Shown here: positions 24,328-33,730 of the stretch, piece after piece
How positions within the stretch are numbered: position 1 is the first letter of the stretch
How the letters are laid out: every line of letters begins with the position of its first letter
NCBI RefSeq assembly: GCF_015555045.1
Contig: NZ_JADNJQ010000020.1
Coordinates: 1-40,719, forward strand
Source: Collinsella aerofaciens
Lineage (GTDB): Bacteria; Actinomycetota; Coriobacteriia; Coriobacteriales; Coriobacteriaceae
Length of the DNA stretch: 40,719 bases
Reading direction: 5' to 3'
The notes under the pieces: model-generated
What the model was told of the DNA's origin: nothing
Databases searched by the model: none
What the model saw: only the letters and a program-made list of their open reading frames with translations
Program-made: the position numbers and the translations under genes

Positions 24328-24359
24328 ATTTGGGGACGGGGTAGAAATAGTAGAAATAG
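24328..24359 (+). repeat. G-rich repeat copy with tandem 9-mer
   Basis: ATTTGGGGACGGGG (24328-24341) matches the minus-strand copy at 15455-15467. It is followed at once by TAGAAATAG twice in tandem (24342-24350 and 24351-24359). It lies 15 bases after the downstream TAG of the interrupted gene. Confidence 0.5.
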
Positions 24360-24372
24360 CGCTTGAAGAATG

Positions 24373-24410
24373 AGCGGGGGCGGACGTGTCGAAACGTCCG
24401 CCCCCGCTTT
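24373..24410. terminator. Bidirectional terminator between convergent genes
   Basis: A perfect 15-bp stem (24373-24387 with 24394-24408), 6-nt loop GTCGAA, then TTT on the plus side. It separates the zinc-ribbon gene from the convergent M20 gene. Confidence 0.75.
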
Positions 24411-24453
24411 GACATCGCGATGTGGCTATGACTGCGAGATGCCAGCGAATCGA

Positions 24454-25917
24454 TTACTCGTCGTGCTTCTCCTCACGGCGTGCAGCAGCGCGTGCGTCGT
24501 GGATGCCCTTGATCGCGGCATGGCGAGCCGTTCGGGCATCATGGATGGCGTCGCGAGCCTCTGCAGTCGTCGCCTTGGCAGAGCGCAACTTGGCGGCCAG
24601 ATCGGGGTTGGTTTCGGCGACCGCGGTAATCGCGGGGCCGTCGAGCTCCTCTTGCGTGGGCTCGGCCAAAAAGTCGATAGCATACTGGGCGGCCACCATG
24701 GAGCCCTTTGCCAGCACGGTCTCGTCGATCTTGTAGAAGCAGGAATGTTGGGCGTACGTGGCGCCAATCTTGGGGTTGCGCGTACCTACAAAGGCGAGCA
24801 CGCCCGGTACGCGACGCAGGTACTCCGAAAAATCCTCGCCCGAAAGCGTGCCGCGATAATGGCCTTGGCCGGTGGGGCCCAGGCACTTGATTACAGCCTG
24901 ACGGCAGCGCTCGCTCGAGGCGGCGTCGTTTTCGACCTTGTAGTTGGCGATGGTGTAGTCGGTGAGCTCTGCCTCGGCGCCCAGAGCTGCCGCGGTATGC
25001 TCCACGATGCGGCGCATGAGCTCCGGCATTTCCTCATGCGTCTTGTCGCCATAGGTGCGCACCGTGCCGGCGAGGTACGCCGTGCCGGCGATAACGTTGC
25101 GCGCGGTGCCGCCGTGCAGCTCGCCGACGGTGATGACGGCGGGTTCGTAGGGGCTAATCTCGCGCGAGACGATGGTCTGCAGGGCGTTGACAATCTCGGC
25201 GGCAACCATAACGGCGTCGTGGCCGCGCTGGGGCATGGCGCCATGGCACGAGGTGCCGCGAACGTCGATGCGGAACCAGTCGGTGTTTGCCATGCGTGGG
25301 CCGGGCTCGCAGCTTACGGTGCCGGCGTCGACCTCGCTCCAGATGTGCGCGGCGTAGGCGCCGTCGACGCCGTCGAGCACACCCGTGCCAATCATGAGTT
25401 TGGCGCCCTGGCCGTTTTCCTCGCTGGGCTGGAATACGATGCGAATCTCGCCGTGGATGTCATCGGTCATGTGGCGCAGAATCTGCAGCGTGCCGAGCAT
25501 CATGGCGATATGGCAGTCGTGACCGCAGGCGTGCATGCAGCCCTCGTTGACGCTGGCGAACTCCTCGCCGGTCTGTTCGGTGACGGGCAGGGCGTCGATG
25601 TCGGCGCGCAGCAGGATGCGGCGGCGTGGCGTGCCGTCCTCGCGATAGGCGTCGGGCGCGGTGCCGCGAAGGGTCGCCACAAGGCCCGTCTTGAGCGGAC
25701 GCTCGTAGGGGATATTCATGGCGTCGAGCTGGTTGGCGATGTCGGAGGTCGTGCGCTCCTCGGCGAGGCTCAGCTCCGGGTGCTTATGGAAGTGCCGGCG
25801 CTGCTTGATGATATATGGTTCAAACTCGGTAGCGATATCTTGGATGGCCGCGGTGACGTCGTCAGCCGCGCGAGCCTCGGTCGCCGCCATAATCTGCTGT
25901 GCCTTGGTCTTCGTCAT
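24454..25917 (-). CDS. M20 family metallopeptidase/amidohydrolase (carboxypeptidase or N-acyl hydrolase)
   Basis: A 487-residue zinc hydrolase of the M20D type, which cleaves N-acyl amino acids, hippurate-like amides or dipeptides. It has RRHFHKHPELSLAEERT near residues 40-56, the metal motif HACGHD (129-134), QPSEENGQGA (163-172), and DAVMVAAEIVNALQTIVSR in the dimerisation domain. The start at 25917 has AAGGAG upstream on the minus strand. The last 80 or so residues (from about 405) form a charged, helical tail (AAKLRSAKATTAEARDAIHD, ending AARREEKHDE) beyond the usual 390-400-residue length. The gene is divergent from the YtcJ-type amidohydrolase, suggesting a shared theme of amide breakdown. 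Substrate not determined. Confidence 0.87.
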   Translation of the reverse strand: MTKTKAQQIMAATEARAADDVTAAIQDIATEFEPYIIKQRRHFHKHPELSLAEERTTSDIANQLDAMNIPYERPLKTGLVATLRGTAPDAYREDGTPRRRILLRADIDALPVTEQTGEEFASVNEGCMHACGHDCHIAMMLGTLQILRHMTDDIHGEIRIVFQPSEENGQGAKLMIGTGVLDGVDGAYAAHIWSEVDAGTVSCEPGPRMANTDWFRIDVRGTSCHGAMPQRGHDAVMVAAEIVNALQTIVSREISPYEPAVITVGELHGGTARNVIAGTAYLAGTVRTYGDKTHEEMPELMRRIVEHTAAALGAEAELTDYTIANYKVENDAASSERCRQAVIKCLGPTGQGHYRGTLSGEDFSEYLRRVPGVLAFVGTRNPKIGATYAQHSCFYKIDETVLAKGSMVAAQYAIDFLAEPTQEELDGPAITAVAETNPDLAAKLRSAKATTAEARDAIHDARTARHAAIKGIHDARAAARREEKHDE

Positions 25918-26085
25918 GGTCGATTTGCTCCTTGCTGGGTTGATCGCAAAATCGTACAGGCTCTCTCCAGTATGCCACCTGCCGCTAGGGCTGGTAAAGT
26001 TGCCGTTTGCCGCTTGGGGTTTTGTTACAAGGGCGGGGGAGTACACTCGGGGGTGTTGAATTTCCTGCCAGAGATGGGGATGCCC

Positions 26086-27723
26086 ATGCAACATATCGAT
26101 CGGATTATCCGCTCCAAGAACGTCTTTACCGCGCAAGACGGCATCGATACCACCCGCGAGCTGGCGATTGCCATCGCAGGCGACCGTATCGTCGCAGTCG
26201 GTGCGCCCGATGACGTGATCGCCGCCGCGCCTGCCGCCACGCCGGTTCTCGACTACGGCGAGCAGTTTGTCTGCCCCGGTTTCCATGACGCTCATCTGCA
26301 CTTCTTCCATACCTCGGTCGGTTCCTCGCCGTACATGCTCATGGATATGGGCACGTCCGAGGCGGCGCTGGTGCAACATGCGCTCGAGTTTTCCCAGGAC
26401 CTGCCCGACGACGCTTGGGTTGTGACGCAGGGCTGGCGCGACTACCGTTGGGACCCGCCCGAGCATCCTACCAAGGCGTCGCTCGATGCGGCATTCCCCG
26501 ATCGTCCCTGCGTTATGTACTCGGGCGACGGGCACACGCTGTGGCTCAACAGCCGCGCACTCGATGCGCTCGGCGTCACACGCGACAGCGAGCCGCCGGC
26601 GGGCGGCAGCTACGACAAGGACGCAAACGGCGAACTCACGGGCATTGCTCACGAGGCGGCTGCCATGCAGCTGCTGCCGCGCTGCCTTGAGTGGCTGGGG
26701 GAGGATCGCATTGCAAGCGCTTACGCCGATCAAATGAGGCGTATGGCCGAGCAGGGCATCACCTCGATATGCGATATGTCGCTCATGCCCATGCCGGGCT
26801 GCGATTTTATCCGCGACGACGTCTACGACAAACTGCAGGCAGCCGGCAAGTTGGGCATCCGAGCCCATCTGTTCCCCACGCTGCTGGATGACCAGTCGCG
26901 CTTGGAAGAGCTGCAGGCACGTTACGCGAACAATGTGCTGCTCTCGGCGCCTGGTTTTAAGCAGTTCTTCGACGGCGTGTCGAGCGAACACACGGCATAT
27001 CTCACCGAGCCCTATACCAACCCGCGCTTCCCGGGCGATCAAGGTCGCCTGACGGTTCCTGCCGAGCGCATGCGCAAGCTGGTTCTGGCGGCTGCGGAGC
27101 GTGGCCACACTGTGCGTATTCACGTCATCGGCGACGGTGCGATTCATGCCGCGCTGGATATCTTCGAGGAAGCGGCCGACCTGTACGGCCTGCCCCAGCA
27201 CGGCCATAACACGCTCGAGCACCTGGAGAACCTCCTGCCCAAGGACATCGATCGCTTGCGCAAGCTCAACGTGGTTGCTTCGAGCCAGCCCTGTCACATT
27301 ACACTCGACCCGGGTGGACCGGAGCGCGATCTGGGCCTGGAGCGCAGCCGCATCATGTGGCCGTTTGCGACCTATAAGCAGCGCGGCATTCGCCAAGCCT
27401 TCGGTACCGACAGCCCTATCACAGCTGTTACCAGCATGAACGTGCTCTACACGGCTATCACGCGCCAGGACCCCAAAAGCCACTGGCCCGAGGGCGGCTG
27501 GTTACCGAGCGAGCGCATCGATGCGGCAACGGCCCTGCGCAACTACACCCTGGGTAGCGCTTATGCAGCGGGCGACGAGCAAAACCTCGGCAGCTTGGAG
27601 CCCGGCAAGTATGCCGACCTGGTAGTCCTGGACCAAAACCCGCTCACCATCGACCCCCAAGAGCTCCAGGCTACCAAGGTTCAGACCACCTACCTGGCAG
27701 GTAACTTGATTTACGAGCGCTAA
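26086..27723 (+). CDS. YtcJ-type amidohydrolase (Amidohydro_3)
   Basis: A 545-residue metal-dependent hydrolase. The N-terminal beta-sandwich strand is followed by PGFHDAHLHFFH (residues 64-75) with the HxH metal motif His70/His72, later metal-ligand segments HVIGDGAIHAALD and ASSQPCH, the catalytic-aspartate segment AFGTDSPI, and the closing GSLEPGKYADLVVLDQNPL. This order is that of the YtcJ/EF_0837-like exoenzyme group with unknown physiological substrates. The start at 26086 is preferred because GATGGGG lies upstream; ATGs at 26074 and 26080 are in frame and cannot be excluded. It is divergently paired with the M20 hydrolase across 168 bases and ends at a terminator near 27746. Confidence 0.85.
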   Translation: MQHIDRIIRSKNVFTAQDGIDTTRELAIAIAGDRIVAVGAPDDVIAAAPAATPVLDYGEQFVCPGFHDAHLHFFHTSVGSSPYMLMDMGTSEAALVQHALEFSQDLPDDAWVVTQGWRDYRWDPPEHPTKASLDAAFPDRPCVMYSGDGHTLWLNSRALDALGVTRDSEPPAGGSYDKDANGELTGIAHEAAAMQLLPRCLEWLGEDRIASAYADQMRRMAEQGITSICDMSLMPMPGCDFIRDDVYDKLQAAGKLGIRAHLFPTLLDDQSRLEELQARYANNVLLSAPGFKQFFDGVSSEHTAYLTEPYTNPRFPGDQGRLTVPAERMRKLVLAAAERGHTVRIHVIGDGAIHAALDIFEEAADLYGLPQHGHNTLEHLENLLPKDIDRLRKLNVVASSQPCHITLDPGGPERDLGLERSRIMWPFATYKQRGIRQAFGTDSPITAVTSMNVLYTAITRQDPKSHWPEGGWLPSERIDAATALRNYTLGSAYAAGDEQNLGSLEPGKYADLVVLDQNPLTIDPQELQATKVQTTYLAGNLIYER

Positions 27724-27745
27724 GTATTCATGCCGTACCGTTAAG

Positions 27746-27796
27746 CGCGGCTCGGGCAGCCTTTTTGGGATAGCGCTCGAGCCGCGTTTGCGTTTT
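27746..27796 (+). terminator. Terminator of the YtcJ-type gene
   Basis: CGCGGCTCG (27746-27754) pairs with CGAGCCGCG (27778-27786), long loop, then TTTGCGTTTT. Confidence 0.65.
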
Positions 27797-27980
27797 GGTG
27801 GGGATCCGCCATGAGCGTCCCTGCTCTGTTGGATTTGGGTGCGGGGCGGAGGTGCTGCTGCCCCGCGCTCAATTTGGACACCAGCAATGCTATCTCTTGG
27901 TGTTTTGCATACTTCCCATTACAGATTGCATAAAAAGGCTGGGATGTCCTTCCTGATCCTGATGTACCCCCGCCCGTGCC

Positions 27981-28214
27981 GTGCAAAAAACGGAGTATTC
28001 AGCACCGCGAGCTCTGCCGGTGCCGCTGCGGCTGAGTAACGTTGCGGAGATTGACGTCATTTTGGGCTCCGGTACGGCGCGAAGCATGCCTTTTTGTCCT
28101 GGCGGGGTTTGCCTGCCGACTCAAATCGCCGGTCGAAGGCGTCCTTGGGACCAATATGGTGTGTCCGGCGTGTATGCAGCCGTCCTGGCTTGCTGAATAC
28201 TCCCAAAAATGCAC
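27981..28214. repeat. Segment bounded by inverted repeats GTGCA...GGAGTATTCAGCA
   Basis: Left end 27981-28004 reads GTGCA, AAAAAC, GGAGTATTCAGCA. The right end 28191-28214, read on the minus strand, is GTGCA, TTTTTG, GGAGTATTCAGCA. So 5-bp and 13-bp blocks are perfect inverted repeats separated by a non-pairing hexamer. The 234-bp segment encodes nothing obvious and could be a small non-autonomous mobile element or a pair of facing regulatory sites. Confidence 0.5.
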
Positions 28215-28293
28215 AGTGCTCCCCAGGGGACCCGTGCACGCAACGAAAACCATGCCCATGTCGCTATCCGCATCGCCATTTTGCTGCACTGAC

Positions 28294-28504
28294 TTTTCTG
28301 AATGCCGGGCTCGAATTAGTTAACCTGCCTCCCGTGTGGCTCCGGAGGGGCGGGGCATAAGGTTTATCGCGAGTTCCGCACGAGCCGAAGGCCACTTAAT
28401 GTGGCCTTCGTGCGAGCAGGACTGCCCGAGCAGGAAACCTTATGCCCCGCCCCTCCGGAGCCACACGGGAGCCACCGCTAAGTTATCCCCCGGCATTCAG
28501 AAAA
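28294..28504. repeat. Nested inverted repeat upstream of groES
   Basis: Three levels. Outer arms TTTTCTGAATGCCGGG (28294-28309) and its complement (28489-28504) are 16 bp and perfect. Middle arms 28329-28365 and 28435-28471 are 37 bp and perfect. The 69-nt interior holds a hairpin GAAGGCCAC (28387-28395), TTAAT, GTGGCCTTC (28401-28409), flanked by CGCAC/GTGCG. No T-run follows. It is homologous in layout and partly in sequence to the element at 30696-30840. Confidence 0.85.
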
Positions 28505-28540
28505 TCTAAGTGCCAAAAAATAAGATTTTTTGACTCCGTG

Positions 28541-28569
28541 TTGTATAACCCGCCATTCGTGGGTACCAT
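28541..28569 (+). promoter_or_regulatory. Putative groES promoter
   Basis: TTGTAT (28541-28546), 17-nt spacer, TACCAT (28564-28569), about 65 bases before the likely leader end. The motif TATAACC occurs at 28544 and again at 28608. The CIRCE element (TTAGCACTC-N9-GAGTGCTAA) was looked for and not seen. Confidence 0.4.
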
Positions 28570-28641
28570 TCAACGCGTACGCAAACAAAAAGGGTTAATT
28601 CGCGTGGTATAACCGCGCGGCCCAAAAAGGAGGAGACAAGC

Positions 28642-28935
28642 ATGTCGTCTTTGAAGCCGCTTGCAGATCGTGTTCTGGTCAAGCCCGACGAGGCCGAGCA
28701 GAAGACCGCTTCTGGTCTGTACATCGCCAGCAACGCTCAGGAGAAGCCGCAGCGCGGCACCATCGTTGCCGTTGGCGCCGGTAAGGTCAACGACAAGGGC
28801 GAGCGCATCCCCATGGACGTTCAGGTCGGCGACGTTGTCATCTACGGTAAGTTCGGTGGCAACGAGGTCAAGGTCGACGGCGAGAAGTATCTGCTGATGC
28901 GCGCCGACGACATCTACGCCGTCGTCGAGGCCTAG
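28642..28935 (+). CDS. groES: Co-chaperonin GroES
   Basis: A 97-residue subunit of the heptameric lid of the GroEL folding chamber. It is full length with the typical LKPLADRVLVKPDEAEQKTA start, the mobile-loop region TASGLYIASNAQEKPQRGTI, and the closing YLLMRADDIYAVVEA. The start at 28642 has a strong AAGGAGGAG upstream. groEL follows 96 bases later with its own binding site; the pair is probably one operon. The usual HrcA (CIRCE) operator was not found in the leader, so heat-shock control may use another site. Confidence 0.97.
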   Translation: MSSLKPLADRVLVKPDEAEQKTASGLYIASNAQEKPQRGTIVAVGAGKVNDKGERIPMDVQVGDVVIYGKFGGNEVKVDGEKYLLMRADDIYAVVEA

Positions 28936-28953
28936 TCTCGTCAGAATCTCTGA

Positions 28954-30669
<1,716 letters not shown>

Positions 30670-30695
30670 GGCCGACAAGGTCTAGAACTCCCACC

Positions 30696-30840
30696 GGGAA
30701 TCCGGGGGCGGGACGGGGGTTTCTCTCCGGAACGTCCTCGGACATGCAAAGAGGCTCCGCATCGCGCTTCGCGCTGCGGAGCCTCTTTGCGTCCTGCGGA
30801 ATGTTCCGGAGAGAAGCCCCCGTCACGCCCCCGGATTCCC
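30696..30840. repeat. Nested inverted repeat downstream of groEL
   Basis: Arms 30696-30733 and 30803-30840 are 38 bp with one mismatch and one wobble. The 69-nt interior contains a perfect 16-bp hairpin (30746-30761 with 30775-30790) with a GCGC-TTC-GCGC tip. The arm shares the series TCCGG, GGGGCGGG and GGTTT with the groES-side element, and the interiors share TTCCGCA on one strand. It could act as the groESL terminator, though it lacks a T-run. Confidence 0.85.
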
Positions 30841-31007
30841 TGCGTTTACGGCCTTGAGGTCGGCGTGGGCGGAGATCGTGGCTGATGGGGATACGTGTCC
30901 CGGTCGCTGTTTCGCGGCTTTGCCGCGAAAGGCGCGTTACTTTGGGATGGGTGGGGAATGTGGCTGTTGCGGCAACTGGTCCCCGCCATAAATTACCCTT
31001 GGCATAC
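30841..31007 (+). other. Intergenic stretch before the ribU promoter
   Basis: No gene seen. It holds a perfect 9-bp hairpin TTTCGCGGC (30910-30918) with GCCGCGAAA (30922-30930), followed by no T-run. Confidence 0.45.
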
Positions 31008-31035
31008 TTGCGCGAAAACCTGCCCGTGCTACACT
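31008..31035 (+). promoter_or_regulatory. Promoter of the ribU-ecfA-ecfT operon
   Basis: TTGCGC (31008-31013), 16-nt spacer, TACACT (31030-31035). Predicted start about 31042, immediately before the FMN riboswitch. Confidence 0.6.
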
Positions 31036-31048
31036 TGCAATTGCTGTT

Positions 31049-31220
31049 TCAGGGCGGGGTGAAATTCCCCACTGGCGGTAAATCGGGCGGTGTCAAAGGG
31101 ACGCCGTGGCGCAGGCGAGATGTCTGTGACCGAGCCGATGAGTCCGCGACCCGTGTGTGCGTTGGTTCGCATGCCGGCCGAACTGGTGAGATTCCAGTAC
31201 CAACGGTTAGAGTCCGGATG
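31049..31220 (+). promoter_or_regulatory. FMN riboswitch (RFN element)
   Basis: The conserved blocks of the RFN element are present in order: AGGGCGGGGTGAAATTCCCC near 31051, ACTGGCGGTAAA, the GAGCC and AGTCCGCGACCC blocks near 31133-31153, then CTGGTGAGATTCCAGTACC and GACCAACGG-like/AGAGTCCGGATG at 31183-31220. Binding of flavin mononucleotide normally turns the gene off. The ribosome binding site (AAAGAGGCAGG) lies directly after the last helix and no terminator is seen, so control of translation is likely. Confidence 0.93.
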
Positions 31221-31238
31221 AAAGAGGCAGGTGATCTT

Positions 31239-31829
31239 ATGTCTGAACAGTCGCAGCATATCCATTTTGAGAACACGAATAGGTGGAGCACCAAACAGCT
31301 CGTTACCATGGCGTTGATGTGCGCCTTGGGCGCCCTGTTTATGTACGTGCAGCTGCCTATCCTTCCTTCGGCGCCGTTTTTGACCTACGACCCGTCGCTG
31401 GTGCCGGCGATGGTGTGCGGGTTTGCGTACGGCCCTGGTGCCGGCACCGCTGTTGCCGCCATGGCGATCGTTATCCATGCGCTTACCACGGGCGATTGGG
31501 TCGGTGCGCTTATGAACCTGGTGGCTACGCTGGGCTATATTCTGCCCGCGGCGATCGTCTACCAAAAGATGCACACCTACAAGGGCGCCGTGATTGGTCT
31601 GGCGCTGGGCGTTATTGCCGCTACGGCGCTTTCTATGGTTGCGAATCTGACCATTGGCGTTTGGTTCTGGTATGGCTCGGCCGATGTGATTCTGCCGCTC
31701 ATGCTTCCCGCCGTTTTACCGTTTAACCTCATCAAGACCGTGCTCAACTCGGTGTTGACGCTGGCGGTGTATAAGGCAGTCTCCAACCTCATCACGCCTA
31801 AAAAGGACCAGGTCAAAGGCCGCGCATGA
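31239..31829 (+). CDS. ribU: Riboflavin ECF transporter S component
   Basis: A 196-residue membrane protein that binds riboflavin and docks onto the ECF energy module. It has about six helices, beginning with LVTMALMCALGALFMYVQLP after a short polar N-terminus (STKQ preceding), and the FLTYDPSLVPAMVCGFAYGP segment typical of RibU. The start at 31239 follows the riboswitch and the AAAGAGGCAGG binding site. The upstream frame is open but crosses the riboswitch, so it is not used. The stop overlaps the ecfA start by four bases (ATGA). The FMN riboswitch fixes the substrate as riboflavin or FMN. Confidence 0.93.
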   Translation: MSEQSQHIHFENTNRWSTKQLVTMALMCALGALFMYVQLPILPSAPFLTYDPSLVPAMVCGFAYGPGAGTAVAAMAIVIHALTTGDWVGALMNLVATLGYILPAAIVYQKMHTYKGAVIGLALGVIAATALSMVANLTIGVWFWYGSADVILPLMLPAVLPFNLIKTVLNSVLTLAVYKAVSNLITPKKDQVKGRA

Positions 31830-33730
31830 TTGAGTGTCGGGGCGTTTCCTTTAGCTATGACGGTGCTGCACTGGCGCTCGATGGCATCGATCTGAACATC
31901 GAGGATGGCGAGTTTTTCTGCATCCTCGGCGGAAACGGGTCGGGCAAGTCGACGTTTGCCAAGCATTTGAACGCGCTGCTGCAGCCCGATACGGGAACGG
32001 TGTGCGTCAACGGCATGGACGCGTCCGATCCCGAGCTGGTTTACGATATCCGCTCGACTGCGGGCATGGTGTTCCAGAATCCCGACGACCAGCTTGTGGC
32101 GACGCTTGTCGAGGACGATGTTGCGTTTGGTCCCGAGAACTTAGGGGTCGAATCGGCCCAGATCGCGCAGCGCGTGCGCGAGGCGCTGAAGGCCGTGGGT
32201 CTGGTGGGCTTTGAGCGCCACGAGACCCACGCTCTCTCGGGCGGACAAAAGCAGCGCGTGGCGCTTGCCGGCGTGCTCGCCATGGAGCCGCGCGTGCTCA
32301 TTTTGGACGAGGCGTCCTCGATGCTCGATCCGCGCGGGCGCAAGGGCCTTATGAAGGCCTGTCACGCGCTGCACGAACGCGGCATGACCATCGTGATGAT
32401 TACGCACTTTATGGAAGAGGCCGCCGAGGCCGATCGAGTCGCGGTGTTTCGGGCGGGGCGCGTTGCCATGTTGGGCACGCCCGATGAAATCTTGACGCAG
32501 GCGGACGAACTCGCGCGGCTGAACCTGGATATGCCGGCATCGTGCTGTCTTGGCAGGGCGCTTCGTGCGAAGGGCGTGCCCGTTCACGCGCAGGTGCGCG
32601 AGGCGGATATGGTTGCCGAGGTTGCGCAGGCCTATACCGAGCGAAGTGAGGCGGGCACCGCGGGGCAGTCTTCCGCATCCCAGTCGGAAATCGCTGACGG
32701 CGCTGTTCCGGCAGACAATGAGGACAACGCGTCAGAGCCCGTCATCGAGATTTCGCACCTTTCGTATAGCTATTCGCTGAGCGCCCGCGAGCGTCGCCGT
32801 TGGCACAAGCGTTCAGCCGTCGAGGGCGCATCGAACAAGCAGACCCTCTGGGGCAACGACCCTAGCAGCCCTTGGGCGTTGCGTGATGTGTCGCTAACGG
32901 TGTGTCGTGGCGAGTTCCTGGGCCTTGCGGGCCATACCGGTTCGGGTAAATCGACGCTGGTTCAGCATCTCAACGGCCTGATTCGTCCCCAGGAGGGTTC
33001 TGTTTATGCGCTGGGGCTCGACCTTTCAAGCAAGAAAGATGCCGCCGCGGTTAAGGCAAAGGTCGGCGTGGTGTTTCAGTATCCAGAGCGTCAGCTGTTT
33101 GCCGAGACCGTGGCACAGGACGTGGCATTTGGTCCGCATAACCTTGGCTTGTCACAGGCCGAGGTTGCCCGCCGCGTTGCGTCATCGCTCGCGCGCGTAG
33201 GCCTCGACCTGGCCACGGTGGGCGACAAGAGCCCCTTTGAACTTTCGGGCGGGCAGCAGCGGCGCGTGGCGTTTGCTGGTGTGCTTGCCATGGAGCCCGA
33301 GGTCCTGGTACTCGATGAGCCCATGGCGGGGCTCGATCCGGCGGCGCGCGGTGATTTCTTGGAGCTCATCGATCGACTTCACCGCGATGGCCTGACCGTC
33401 GTCATGGTTTCGCACAGCATGGATGACCTGGCCAATTGCTGCGACCGTATCGTCGTAATGAACAAAGGTGCGGTGTTTGCCGAGGGCACGCCCGCTCAGG
33501 TGTTTGCGCATGCGGATGAGCTCAAGTCGATCGGCTTGGGTGTTCCCGCTGCCCAGCGCATGGCGCTGGCGCTTGCGAAGGCGGGCGTGCCGCTGCGCTT
33601 TGACGGCCTCTATACGGTTGAGTCGTTGGCAGTCGAACTGTCAGACTTGCTGCTCGGTTGTGCGGATGGTCCTTCGGGCGCTTCGCATCGGGCCGATTCC
33701 AGTGCGTCCGCGCGAGAGGAGGGCTGCTAA
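31826..33730 (+). CDS. ecfA: ECF transporter double ATPase (EcfA1-EcfA2 fusion)
   Basis: A 634-residue protein with two complete ABC ATPase domains. Domain 1: Walker A GGNGSGKST (35-43), LSGGQKQRVA near 138, Walker B VLILDEASS near 158. Domain 2: Walker A GHTGSGKST near 369, LSGGQQRRVA near 472, Walker B VLVLDEPMAGLD near 494. A poorly conserved acidic linker lies near 265-310, and a basic insertion (SARERRRWHKRSAVEGASNK) follows the first strand of domain 2. In most bacteria the two ATPases are separate genes; here one chain supplies the heterodimer-like pair. ATP hydrolysis powers toppling of the S component. Start overlaps ribU; stop overlaps ecfT by one base, so the three are translationally coupled. 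Confidence 0.93.
   Translation: MIECRGVSFSYDGAALALDGIDLNIEDGEFFCILGGNGSGKSTFAKHLNALLQPDTGTVCVNGMDASDPELVYDIRSTAGMVFQNPDDQLVATLVEDDVAFGPENLGVESAQIAQRVREALKAVGLVGFERHETHALSGGQKQRVALAGVLAMEPRVLILDEASSMLDPRGRKGLMKACHALHERGMTIVMITHFMEEAAEADRVAVFRAGRVAMLGTPDEILTQADELARLNLDMPASCCLGRALRAKGVPVHAQVREADMVAEVAQAYTERSEAGTAGQSSASQSEIADGAVPADNEDNASEPVIEISHLSYSYSLSARERRRWHKRSAVEGASNKQTLWGNDPSSPWALRDVSLTVCRGEFLGLAGHTGSGKSTLVQHLNGLIRPQEGSVYALGLDLSSKKDAAAVKAKVGVVFQYPERQLFAETVAQDVAFGPHNLGLSQAEVARRVASSLARVGLDLATVGDKSPFELSGGQQRRVAFAGVLAMEPEVLVLDEPMAGLDPAARGDFLELIDRLHRDGLTVVMVSHSMDDLANCCDRIVVMNKGAVFAEGTPAQVFAHADELKSIGLGVPAAQRMALALAKAGVPLRFDGLYTVESLAVELSDLLLGCADGPSGASHRADSSASAREEGC

Larger units (their letters stand above)
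27724..28293. other. Long non-coding stretch before the groES-side inverted repeat
   Basis: No supported gene in about 570 bases. Contents: the terminator above; a hairpin GCGGGGC (27841-27847) with GCCCCGC (27860-27866); and an inverted-repeat-bounded segment (27981-28214) described separately. Small frames exist but lack binding sites and family resemblance. Confidence 0.5.

Noticed and set aside
24370-26085. Long upstream extension of the YtcJ-type gene across the M20 gene
   Set aside because: The frame is open only because it lies antisense to the M20 hydrolase. The supposed ATG at 24370 sits just before a terminator stem, and a binding site exists at the true start near 26086.
25918-27483. 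Long N-terminal extension of the M20 gene across the YtcJ-type gene
   Set aside because: Antisense to a real gene. The M20 domain begins right after ATG 25917, which has AAGGAG upstream.
28505-28641. CIRCE (HrcA) operator before groES
   Set aside because: No TTAGCACTC/GAGTGCTAA pair or close variant was found in the leader.
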